Source of the DNA: Rhynchopus euleeides
Lineage: Eukaryota; Euglenozoa; Diplonemea; Diplonemida; Diplonemidae
Assembly: GCA_963210315.1 (NCBI GenBank)
Contig: OY723301.1
Coordinates: 1,054,001 to 1,118,000, forward strand
Length of the DNA stretch: 64,000 nt
Direction of reading: 5' to 3'
Shown here: positions 21,855 through 31,700 of the stretch, piece after piece
Layout of the letters: the number at the start of each line of letters is the position of its first letter
Position numbering within the stretch: position 1 is the first letter of the stretch
The notes under the pieces: model-generated
Database searches by the model: none
Seen by the model: the letters and a program-made list of their open reading frames with translations, nothing else
Told to the model about the DNA's origin: nothing
Made by a program: the position numbers and the translations under genes

Positions 21855-23008
21855 TAGGGACCGTCTTAAGGTACCGAAATCCCTCAACTTTACGACATTT
21901 TTCGACATAGGCAATTTTCGACCAGAAACCCCCCAAAAATGCTGAAAAAGTGGCCAGACCACCCCAAAAACCGCCCCTGGGTGTGGGACACCCACTTTGG
22001 TGCCCCGGAACGCGGCTGAAACGCTGTGTTGAAAAAAGTGTCATGGTTTGGTACCGAACCCCTCCCTGGGTGAGTCTCCCGAGCACCCTGTCACCTGCGT
22101 CATCACCATCCCCCGTCATGTAACACGTTCTGCCGCCTCTGATGAGACATCTGAGTACTATCGGGCCAAAAAAATGGTATTTCAGCGAGTGTTCTGTCAG
22201 GTTTCTGCCGACATCCTCAACAAAGATCGGGTGTGTCTGCGAATGCAAGGGCGTCGCTCGGGAGGCGATCTTATGTGCCCTCCCTGAGGTGTCGGATGCA
22301 TTGGGGACTTCATCAGGGGTAACGGCAACAGCGAAGTGGGTGTGGTGTATAACCTGTGTCACCCCTGCTCTACGGTACTGCAGTGGCACTTCTCAGTGGC
22401 GATGCTCCTCGTCATCTGCACCATCACCCCCACTTACGCGCTCTTCATTGCAGCACTGCAAGAGCTAAAAGAGATGCCGGACGATGGTCAGAATGCTGGG
22501 GAAATCAGCCGCAGATGGAAAGGAGAGGCTGGAGACGGTGCGCGAGTGGATTTTGGGGCTGGCGTCTTTGGAAAATACGCCGGTGTGGGTTCCAAAGCCG
22601 TATTCGGTGTGCAAACCGGCAGGCGCAGTGGTCGGTGTACGCTGCAGCAAGTGTTATCAGGAAATGCCGGCGAGAAGACGCTCCTTCCCAAGCTTGTCAC
22701 ACGCATTTGCGCCCAAATTGAACCGAAGGCATCAGTGCCCACCCAAGACAAGAAAAGGCGGAATGTTGCGGGCAAGTAGGGCGGGACGGGCTCGGAAGGG
22801 TGGTTCAAATGAGGGGCCGGAACCAAACCATGACACTTTTTTGAGCATGGTCACGGATTGGCTCAGAAGTGACCAAATACCCCCAAAAACCACCCAGACC
22901 GCCCCCAAATACTCCCAGGGGCCGGGGTTTCAGGTTTACTGCCATTTTGTGCGTGTTCCTCGCCTATGTGAAAAATCCCGTAAAGTTTACCCCTTAAGGT
23001 TTTCCCTA
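21855..23008. mobile_element. 1.15-kb element with long divergent inverted ends and TA borders
   Basis: The left end, read inward, is TAGGGACCGTCTTAAGG. The right end, read inward, is TAGGGAAAACCTTAAGGGG. Both ends continue for about 190-200 bp with matching blocks: a CTTTACG..ATTTTTC..CATAGGC block, a GTGGTTTTTGGGG-type block, and finally AAAAAAGTGTCATGGTTTGG (near 22035 and 22835). The element sits between G-runs. The ends have diverged, so the copy is old. The layout matches the element at 25608-27139. Short interior plus-strand frames are described separately. Confidence 0.7.
22142..22800 (+). pseudogene. Cys-rich coding remnant inside the 21.9-23.0 kb element
   Basis: Two plus-strand frames look partly protein-like: 22142-22468 (IGCVCECKGV, then KWVWCITC) and the frame from 22484 (ERLETVREWILGLASLENTP, then CKPAGAVVGVRCSKCYQEMP). 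A zinc-binding domain split by an intron or frameshift is plausible: GT at 22375 and an AG near 22450 could bound an intron, but the joined frame is not clean. I recognise no family. Confidence 0.35.
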
Positions 23009-24207
23009 GGGGGGGGGGGGGATGGGGGACGGGCAAAGAGCAAAAACACAAAACACACACACAGATCGCATGAAACTCCGCTGGGTGGCACTTCAGCGTC
23101 ACGAGATGCACATAATCGGGGGCAGGCGTGGGGGGTGCGGGGAGGTGTTTGTGTTAGGGATAAGGAAACAGCAAGAAGAAGAATGAAAATATGGCAAAGG
23201 AAAAAACAAAGGGCCTCGGGAGCCCAATCTCTCTGGCATCCGAATGCACATGGTTTCATCTCTCTCTCTCTCCTCAGGCTTGGGGGCTAGCCGGGATACT
23301 CTCGCAGGCAAGGGGATGCCGTTCCCATGATCTTTGATGAGAAGTAGCGTTGAACAATCCGAACGGCTTTCTTTCTATTTCGGTCGGGCTTGCCCGTCCT
23401 CCCAACAGCTCCACCGGCGCATACACACACGGTGGCCAGATCGCCTGTGGGATACCTCCTGAGCCCAGTACTTCCACACTCGGATACCTATTTGGAGGAC
23501 ACCATAAGGTATCCCGCTTGGGAGAACTATACTAACCCCAAGTGGAACACCTTTCCCCTGCTATTTTGCACTGTCGGTATGTCTTGCGCGCCCCCTGAAC
23601 CCCATTCTTCTGGAGAGCGGGGTATGTGCACATTGGTTTATCGTTACCGGCGAAGTAAGAATAAAACAGTCACAACCCCCCCCCCCTGCCCCACACAAAC
23701 ACATGAACCTCTTCTTTTGGAAAGAGTCGGTCGCACCAGATAGGGGCAGGCCGGTAAGCCTACCAAGACCATAGGTAAGCACGCCGCTTCTCTCTCTGCC
23801 CCCCCCCCTCCCTCTGACAACACACAGGGTCTCTTTTCCAGCTTCCACGCATAATAAAAAGACATGGCGCGTGACAGCACAAAACCAGAACAAAAAGAAA
23901 TGATGGCATTGTTTTTTTGCCCGCCAAAAAAAACCCCCTGGTTGGGGGCCCTCGCTACCAAGTGTGACTGAGTGAGAAAAAGTGAGAAGTCAGCCATGTT
24001 TGGCTGAAAACTGACGACTCGTGACTCATAGTGACTCGTAGCGAGGCCCCCCGTTGGCCTTTTTTGTTTTACACAGGAGAGAAAATACCCCCACACATTC
24101 CCCACGGGGGCTAGACAGTAGGGACGGGGAAGACATGCTCTCAGCAGGATAAAACCACACAACAAATCCCGCCTTTTGTATCGCATGTGTGGGGGGGGTC
24201 GGATAAG
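23009..24207. other. Intergenic; one MITE, no gene seen
   Basis: G-run at 23009-23021, a CT microsatellite near 23261-23275, C-runs near 23678 and 23800, and a short palindromic element at 23944-24052 described separately. No credible frame. Confidence 0.5.
23944..24052. mobile_element. 109-bp palindromic MITE, copy 1
   Basis: The ends are GGGGCCCTCGCTACCA and, inverted, GTAGCGAGGCCCCCC. Inside are GTGACT/AGTCAC-type repeats. GTTG borders the left side and recurs at the right, a possible 4-5-bp target duplication. A second copy with the same ends lies at 56965-57071. Confidence 0.7.
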
Positions 24208-25194
24208 CTACGCCTCTGCACCAGTCATTGCCGACGGGGGTGACCTGGCTGCGGCAAAGGCCGCACGGGGCTGCCACAATGCTGGGGTGACTGGGGAGAC
24301 GGGCGACGTCATCGCATCGTACACTGTCCGCAACGCGCCGACACGCGTGCAGGACTCGGGGCTCTCCAGGGCCAAGGGAGTCGGCAGCCGCGGCCCCCGC
24401 CTATGCGACCCACGGAGGGCACGCACAACACCGAGCGCGCGGAAATGCGCATCGGGGTCAACAGGAGGAGTGCCCGACACGGGTGCGGCCTTCGCACACG
24501 TCGCCCGCAGCCGGATGTCCTCCTCACACACCCCCTTCGTCCCGGTCCCATCCTCCCACCGCACGTCGGAGGTGCCGTCCGCCCGCCTCCTCCACACAGT
24601 GCAGGGGTGCCACTCCCCATACCAGAAGGACTCGGCAGGCTCGTTCACAAGACAGTACCATCCTGCCGGAGGCGAGTCCACCACCTCCCCTGTGGTGAGG
24701 TTGTAGTAGCTCTCCTCTTTGAAGGACCGCCACGACGTGAGGTGCCGCATCCAGACCTCCCTGTGCTCGGGCTGGCTCCAGGTGGACTCCCCACTTCGGC
24801 GGTGGACGTAGAAGGGTTTGTATGAGCTCCAGCAGATGTGGGTCTCCCAGGCAGCGCCTTTCCGCGCCTTCTCCTTCAGCAGGTTATTCCGGATGTAGAT
24901 GGGTTCGACGTCGTTGGTCCCGGTGCCATCGTCCCATGTGACATCCGCGGTGTCGCCCTCCTTCCAGTTCCGTATGGTGCACTTGTACCACTCCCCATTC
25001 CAAAACGCCTCAACCGTTCCAAAGGAGAGGCACTCGCCAGTCAGCTTATTGAGAAGCGCACCCCCAACCCGAGGCACCCAGTGCTCTGATGCATCGCCCC
25101 AGATGGTCTTCCCCGTGGCGGGGTTGTGGCTGTACCGCTTGCCGGAGGCAGGGTCGGTGTGAACGGTCCACTCGGTGTTCGCGGCGATCGACAT
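24208..25194 (-). CDS. WW-domain and Tudor-like repeat protein
   Basis: 328 aa from the ATG at 25192-25194. WW-like modules at about 9-32 (ASGKRYSHNPATGKTIW), 113-142 (YKPFYVHRRSGESTWSQP) and 153-177 (ESYYNLTTGEVVDSPP) alternate with two matching Tudor/Agenet-like repeats at about 60-100 (FWNGEWYKCTIRNWKEG, then VTWDDGTGT) and 188-228 (FWYGEWHPCTVWRRRADG, then VRWEDGTGT). The first and third WW modules lack one of the paired tryptophans. The last 100 residues are low-complexity. WW domains bind proline motifs, and Tudor-like folds often bind methylated arginine or lysine, so an adaptor in splicing or chromatin is plausible. This is inference; no known protein with this exact order comes to mind. 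Confidence 0.75.
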   Translation of the reverse strand: MSIAANTEWTVHTDPASGKRYSHNPATGKTIWGDASEHWVPRVGGALLNKLTGECLSFGTVEAFWNGEWYKCTIRNWKEGDTADVTWDDGTGTNDVEPIYIRNNLLKEKARKGAAWETHICWSSYKPFYVHRRSGESTWSQPEHREVWMRHLTSWRSFKEESYYNLTTGEVVDSPPAGWYCLVNEPAESFWYGEWHPCTVWRRRADGTSDVRWEDGTGTKGVCEEDIRLRATCAKAAPVSGTPPVDPDAHFRALGVVRALRGSHRRGPRLPTPLALESPESCTRVGALRTVYDAMTSPVSPVTPALWQPRAAFAAARSPPSAMTGAEA

Positions 25195-25607
25195 TTATCG
25201 GAGATGGAAGAAGTGAGTGGGGAGGGGGGAGCCGAGTAAGGTCCTTCTCCCCAAAAATAAACCACCCCTCCCTCCTTCCCCACCACCCCACAACCCGAGT
25301 GGTGGATCCCGCAGCTTCAGCGCATCGTTGCGGCGCGGCCCCTCTGTGCTAAGGGATGATGCCACGCTCAGATTTCGGTGGGGGGGGGCTCCGCACCACC
25401 CTAAAACAACAACGCACCGTGAGGCACGCACTCTGCGATGCAAGATGCGATACCAACAAAAATAGAAGGGAGTGCGGAGCTGGGACCGTGTGGCTGTGTA
25501 GTGTCCCTGGAAGGAAGGTAGGGTGGTGGCAGCGGGGGCGATGTTGGCTTTTATTTGGCATCGAACAACAACCCCACGACGCCAGGGGGAAGGGGGGGGG
25601 GGGGGGT
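25195..25607. other. Intergenic; no gene seen
   Basis: Short interval ending in a G-run (25590-25606) that borders the next element. Confidence 0.5.
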
Positions 25608-25889
25608 TAGGGGGGGTCATAAGCCCGTACAAAACCAAAATTTTCGACATACCATCAGAGCCGCCCTAATACCTGATCTGACCCGAAAATCCGACCCATA
25701 CCCCCCCGGAAACTGTCTGGGGCCCACTTGTGACACCTGATACGCACTTTTGTGATGATTTTTTGGGGTCCTAAAAAATGTACCTCAGTTTCGTACCTTG
25801 CCTTTGTACCTGAACCACTCCCGACCGCATTATTTCGTTCTTTGCAAGGGAAGGGTGTCACTACGCTCACTCAGCACGCCGAGCAACAC

Positions 25890-26477
25890 ATGCCGCGTGC
25901 CCAGGGCCTCGCAGAGGTGTCAGATGCTGCTGCAGAGGAGTACCTTGCTCGAAAGACGCTCGCCAAACGGGAGATGTGCGGGGTCTCGGCAGAGAGCGTT
26001 GTGGCAGACCTGCGTAAAAAGAAAACGGCACACGACATCGGTGAGGCGACATTATTTCGGGCGCTCCGTCGGGCTGGGTACGTAGGAGAGCGAGTGGGAC
26101 GTGGTGACGACAGATATATGCAGTGGTGCATCAACTGCACGCACGTGCGGGAAAAGCGGCGATCCTTGCTAGCCAAGAAAGATGTCACCTGCACTCCTAC
26201 TCCTCCCACTCGTCCTGCTCCTACCCCCACACCAACTGATACGGGCAGTGAGAGTGATGGCAGCTCCAGAGCAGCAGATGATCTAGGAAGCAATGAGCGG
26301 GTCAGCCGGGCAGACTACCTCAGTCTGTACCGGAAGTACGAAGCGTTGCGGGCCCGCCACCACCGCCTCCAGGAGAGGACCCGAGGGTTGAGAGTAGGGT
26401 TGTACAACGCCAGGGGAGGGTATTCCCCTGGCGTTGAGACATCCGGCGACCTTGCGGTCGCACTGTGTGGGGGCTGA
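25890..26477 (+). CDS. Transposon protein with helix-turn-helix-like N-terminus
   Basis: 195 aa from the ATG at 25890 (an upstream in-frame stretch comes from the inverted end and is probably non-coding). Residues about 28-70 read CGVSAESVVADLRKKKT, then EATLFRALRRAGYVGERV, which resembles the DNA-binding helix-turn-helix of IS630/Tc1 transposases. A CINCTHVREK motif, a Pro/Thr/Ser-rich hinge and a short coiled segment follow. No catalytic triad is seen. It may bind the long inverted ends as a transposase remnant or repressor. Confidence 0.55.
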   Translation: MPRAQGLAEVSDAAAEEYLARKTLAKREMCGVSAESVVADLRKKKTAHDIGEATLFRALRRAGYVGERVGRGDDRYMQWCINCTHVREKRRSLLAKKDVTCTPTPPTRPAPTPTPTDTGSESDGSSRAADDLGSNERVSRADYLSLYRKYEALRARHHRLQERTRGLRVGLYNARGGYSPGVETSGDLAVALCGG

Positions 26478-26636
26478 GTCGGCAGGCAGATGCCGATCCA
26501 ATGACCTTGTTGAGTCCCCACATGGTACACTCTCATACGTGTTGTCGAGACTGCGTGGTGTGCATATCCTGCGGGGCGCAAATTACACAGTCATTACACA
26601 GCCACTTCGGCTCTCAGGGCGTACAATATCCCAATC

Positions 26637-26906
26637 GTGCCTTCACAGGCTAAGATCGACGAAGCAAAAGCATCTACAACGCTGCCTACTAATGCCGATG
26701 CAGCCTCCCAGGCGTACGAAGTACTCACAATGACCCATATGCGATCGAAGTACTACACCCAGAAGGTGGCTGAACTCATTCTGCTGACGCAACAACACAA
26801 CATTCCCACTAATCAGGTCAAGAAAGACCTTGCCGAGGCACTGGGGAAGGCAACATGCGTGCCACCTGAGCCAGAACCACCGCAGAAAAGGCAAAGAACG
26901 AAATAA
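26637..26906 (+). CDS. Small hypothetical transposon protein
   Basis: 89 aa, mostly helical (KYYTQKVAELILLTQQHNIP), ending in a basic PPQKRQRTK tail encoded inside the right inverted end. It may be a separate gene or a final exon joined to the frame at 25890-26477; a zinc-finger-like frame (CCRDCVVCISCGAQ, near 26545) lies between them. Function unknown. Confidence 0.4.
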   Translation: MPSQAKIDEAKASTTLPTNADAASQAYEVLTMTHMRSKYYTQKVAELILLTQQHNIPTNQVKKDLAEALGKATCVPPEPEPPQKRQRTK

Positions 26907-27137
26907 TGCGGTCGGGAGTGGTTCAGGTACAAAGGCAAGGTACGAAACTGAGGTACATTTTTTAGGACCCCAAAAAATCATCACAAAAGTGCGTATCAGG
27001 TGTCACAAGTGGGCCCCAGACAGTTTCCGGGGGGGTATGGGTCGGATTTTCGGGTCAGATCAGGTATTAGGGCGGTTCTGATGGTATGTTGAAAATTTTG
27101 GTTTTCGTACGTTTTTAGGGGGGCTTATGACCCCCCC

Positions 27138-27916
27138 TAGGGCAGTGAAGGCAAAATACGCGTATTTTTCAGAATTCCGATTTTAAAAATACGTTGAACG
27201 TTCAAATACGTTGAACGTTCAGCGTATTTGAACGTTTCTCACATTGCCTACCGTCTGCAGGGGCCACCAGTCACAAGCCCGCCTTTCCTCAAGCAGAGCA
27301 AGGGCGAGTTGGTGGCACCAACGACAGCCGTGCGGAAGACGTCCTTGGAGCACGATTTTACAGCGACTTGCTTCGCGATGCAGTCGACAACATATCCCTT
27401 GTCCTTTGCTCCATGAAGCGGGCTGGTGCAGTTGAGGTGAACCCCTGCCGGTGGGATATGCCATCCGGTTCTCCCATGCGGGATATCCCATACGTCCTGT
27501 ACCCGTAGCTCACGTTCGGCCATCCACTTCCTCTACACGACGGACTCCAGCCGGTCGAGTGGGTAAAACTGATATAGGTCGAGAGGGGGTTGGTACCCCC
27601 GCTTTTCCGGAGTTCAACCCTGAAAAGAGGGGGTACCGACCACCCCTTTCCGGGTCCCGCCCCTTCTCGGACTACAGAACCCCTTTTTCACCGACTTTTC
27701 GCCACGCGTGACACTCTCCATCCCACAGGTATCCCCTTTAGTGTGTGCAGGGGGCCCACCCCCTACTGCTAGGGGGGGTTTCATGTGTAGAGTGCACCCA
27801 GTGGGTGAAAACGCTCAAAAGCCAAAAAAACGTTCAACTTCGACGCATTTTTTTAAAAATACGTTGAACGTTCAAATACGTTGAACGTTTTTTACGTATT
27901 TTCTATCACTGCCCTA
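27138..27916. mobile_element. 0.78-kb TA-bordered element, copy 1
   Basis: Both ends read TAGGGCAGTGA inward. Next to each end are repeats of AAATACGTTGAACGTTC with inverted AACGTT cores. The left TA is shared with the neighbouring 25608-27139 element and the right TA abuts a G-run. The interior has no clear gene; a minus frame (27248-27523) contains GVHLNCTSPLHG, and an inverted repeat GGGGGTTGGTACCCCC / GGGGGTACCGACC lies near 27590-27655. Copy 2 is at 27 of the same ends in 44027-44960. Confidence 0.75.
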
Positions 27917-28725
27917 GGGGGGGGGGGGGGGTGCAGGAAAATCTGCGCGCACCCGCATATGCAGTCCGTTGGGCCCGGTGTGGGGGGGGGGGGGGGGGGG
28001 GGGGGGGAGGGGAAGGGGGAGGGAAGGGGGGGGACCTCCCAACTCGGATCTTGGGGGGGGGTAAATTGCCGCCCACACAGCTGCGCAGTGTTATTCGGGG
28101 CCCGATTTTCGTGGCATCAACAAATCCCAAGAGAAGATATAATTGGGGGGAAAGGCGGGGGGAGCAACGAAAGTTGCCCACCCTTCGATAATCAGTGCAA
28201 AAATAAATAGCGCAGGACCACCGCCAGCAAGTGTGGGGGGGGGAATGGTGCAAATCTGAAGGGGAAGAGCTGAACAAATCTCAACACCGCTTCATGCCTG
28301 GAAAGAGCCGTGACGAATGGACAGCGGTAGCTGCGGTGGGCTTGAGGGCGGAAACACGCCCACCCAGCAAGCAACGGAGCTCGGCTCGAAGCACCTCTAG
28401 ATGGTGTGGGAAAAGGTGTGGGTGAGGAATGAAAAGGGCGCAGCATGTGACAGCTTTCAAGGATCATCTCGGAAGACAGGTCCAATCGCATGTGTCGGTG
28501 TATAGCTCTGCTTCCGGGTGGGATGCTGGAGGGCTCAGTGATTGTCAATCCTACCTGGCACAAACTCCTTTTCCTGGAACGCTTCAAACACCCGCATGGT
28601 GTGTTGTCCTGATTCCTGTGTCAGCGCATCTGACAGGGATTCCGCCTGCAGGGATGATGGTGTGCTTGCAGAGCAATGCGGGGAGAGGCTTTGCACACGA
28701 GGGCACAAGACGGGCTGATCCCACC
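27917..28725. other. Intergenic with a 26-base G homopolymer
   Basis: G-runs at 27917-27931 and 27982-28007 (26 G), then G-rich sequence to 28060. No gene seen from 28060 to the receptor stop at 28726; the minus strand here would be the receptor 3' untranslated region. Confidence 0.5.
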
Positions 28726-31700
28726 TCAATACGGATCCCAAGTTTGATCAAACATAATTCTATGTACGCACCACTGTGCTGATGCTGGCGGCGGGGGCAG
28801 GGAGGGTGACAATACCTCGAGGAAGTCGCCTTGCACAACCATAGCCGCACAGGAGTTCCACGCTGACATCTTGTCGCCATTCTCTGCAGCCTGCAGCTGG
28901 TACATCCATTCTTCAGCTGGCTGTGCCTCCTTTGCCGCCACAAGCTGGAACACACGCATCGGGAGGTCTGACAGCTTGGGGAAAATCACAGCGTCGACCA
29001 GCCGCACTGACATCATCAGGTGGGCATCGGCCTGCACCACGGGGTCGATCACACACGTCAGGCCGCGCCCGCGGCAGTAGCGTTCCAGCGCGTAGCCCCA
29101 GGTGACGATCGGGGTGATGATGGAGAAGCGCCGCATCGATGCGTTGCCCATGTTGCCCATGAGGCCCTCGCCAGACACAGCGGCAGAGCTGAGCGAAAGG
29201 CCCACCGTGTCTAAAGACTTGCGGCACTGCAGCGCACAGGTACATGACATGACTTTGTGCTGGCCTGCGTTCTTCACGGTGTTGAAGGTGCACATGAACC
29301 TGTCACCAGAGAACACCTCGCCCACACCCTTGTGCCTGGAGAAGGCGCTCAGGAACATGTCCAATATGGTTGCGTGGAGCAGAATCATGTTTTCCGCACT
29401 CAGCAATGCTGTCTTTGTGTGCCACTGCTCGATGTTCAGCACCAGGAATGTGAACTTCTTCTTTGCAAGAGAACAGTACAGCTGCTGCGCGTGTGGAAGA
29501 AGGGCAGTCGGACTGGGGTGAGATAGGTTTATAGAACTACTCACAGTTTTTGACACACTGCGTGTATCACTGGAGCCACGCGAACGGCTGCTGCCGGTAT
29601 CCCAGTCGGTATCCATGTTCTGCTCGTCTTCCAACTGCACGCTCTGCGGCATGAAGCTTTTGTACAGCTTCAGATTCTCAAGCATCAGCACCATCGCCTT
29701 GTTCATGGCACCCAGCTCTGTAATCAGTGACGTGCCCTGTGGGATGCTGTCGATGCGCAGCACAGCAGCATCGGCCATCACCACCACCACACGTTCGAAG
29801 GGCCGCGTCATCATGTGGTTGAACACGAGGAACGCCAAGACCGACGTCGTTGCAATCGCCACAATCACCATCACCGTGGTGTTTGCATCCTGCGTCAGCT
29901 CCTTCGTCGTGTTGTCCTCCTCCACCTGCACGTCCTCCAGTGTCTCCCGCCTGTTCGCGTCAACCACACGCATGATGTCGTCGCGTGGCACCACCACAGC
30001 CACGCTCCACTTCACACCTGCACGATGTTCCCCGTTCATGTCCAGCGTGCTTGTCTGTGCAAAGTAGTTCACGTGCCCCACATGCCGCACGAGCCTGTCG
30101 TTGGTATGCAGCGACCGCACCTCCGCGTCACTCATGCTGTACGCGAACAGCTGCAGGCTGTCCATCCGCCCTTTGAAGAAGTTCCCAGAGCGGTACGGGT
30201 TCGCGTGCAGGCGGACATCGTGCCAGCTGAGATGATCACTCCAGTCTTCTTGCAAATCGATAGGATCACGCCCATCGTGTCCCACGGCGTACTCTGTGCC
30301 GTTGACGAAGACACGGCAACGCCTGCCGCCCACAACGACAGTCACAGTGGTCCACGCACCGACAGGGAACCCACCTTCGTACGGCTTCGTGCGGCACCCG
30401 TACCTCAGCACGTATAGATACAGCTGCCCGTTCGCAAACAGCCTGATGTTCGCATCACCCACAAGCGAGTCGCTGAACAGGCGTGGTGTGGTGCCGCTGG
30501 GTGTCGTCTCTGTGTAAGCCACGTCTGGCCGCACCCGCATGCTGACCATGAAGTCGCTCCCGACTGAGATGTCAGGACGCACCAGGCAGTGCTTCTTTGC
30601 CCGGTCTGCTGTCTCGTGCCACAAGCGTGCAACACACTCCGACCCGTCTGCATGCACCAGCCTGTCGTTGAAGGCTTCGTACCTGCTGCGCCACGGCTCC
30701 CCAGGCCCGCTCACCTGCGACTGTGCCACGATGGGTGTGCGCCGCGTCATGTTCCGGTACAGGTGCAGTGTGGTCGCACCGTCGAACACCATAACCTCCT
30801 TCTGCAGCTGTGCGTCAAACACAGCACACGCCCCACACGCACCGTCCCGCATCTCCACGTCCCAGTTGTGCACTCCTGTGTCGACCACACGCCCGCCAGC
30901 CGCGCTCACCTTCGCAAGCGTGACGAAGAGCTGCTCGCTGAAGTGTTCCTTCTGGTCGAACACACCAGCATGGCCCGTCCACCCATCCACAGCGTCGAGG
31001 TACCTGGCGAGCGCCGTCGCCCTGATGCTGGGATGCTCGTACATGCTGTACAGTCCATGCATGGGGTCGTACTTCCCGAGGAACACAAAGCCTTCGACTT
31101 TCGACGATTCCGTGCCGATGTTGTGCATACCCAGGATGGCTTTGTCTGTATTGTCCACCACAACAACAGACATGTTCTGCAGGTTCCCTGTACTGAGCGC
31201 TGATGCATCCAGTGCAGCCTTCACAAACAGCGGGAGTTGTTGGTACACCTCGATGGTGCCCACGTGCCGCCCGTCAGGCGACAGCATAGGTCTGTAAGCT
31301 GCCATCGGGTGGACACGGTGATACTGGACTGGGAATGTCAGCTTCGCAGGTATCCACGTTGTGTGGCCACTGGGCATCGCTGCTGTGACTGCAAGAGGAT
31401 CACCGATGCTGCCTGCAAGCATACGGCTCGCGTTGGTTTTGTAAGCTGGAACCCCTTGCCCTACGACTACATCGCGTGAGATAAGCTGAAGATGCAGATG
31501 AGCGACATTGTACCGCCACCCTTCGTTTGTCTCTGCCACAGTACCAGTAACACCGTCGTTCCGCACATCGTCTGCTCGGTCGTCTGTCTTGTGATCCATG
31601 TTCATAAAGAAGCCTTGTGTCGTGAACACTTGGAACCGCATGTCTTCGATAGACGTGTCGGTGTGCATCATCAGGCGGAACATCAGCAAGAAGCGTGCAT

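Larger units (their letters stand above)
25608..27139. mobile_element. 1.5-kb element with 240-bp inverted ends and TA borders
   Basis: The left end (25608-25844) and right end (26891-27139) are inverted copies, the right one 12 bp longer through a small insertion near the tip. The tip reads TAGGGGGGGTCATAAGCC inward. The right-hand TA (27138-27139) is also the first TA of the next element. Two plus-strand frames, one with a helix-turn-helix-like segment, lie inside. TA borders plus that fold would suit a Tc1/mariner-type origin, but no DDE catalytic domain is present, so the copy is non-autonomous. The superfamily is inferred. Confidence 0.8.

Noticed and set aside
25601-25620. GGGGGTTAGGGGGGG resembling telomere repeat TTAGGG
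   Set aside because: Occurs once and its inverted match at 27121-27139 shows it is the tip of a transposon end.
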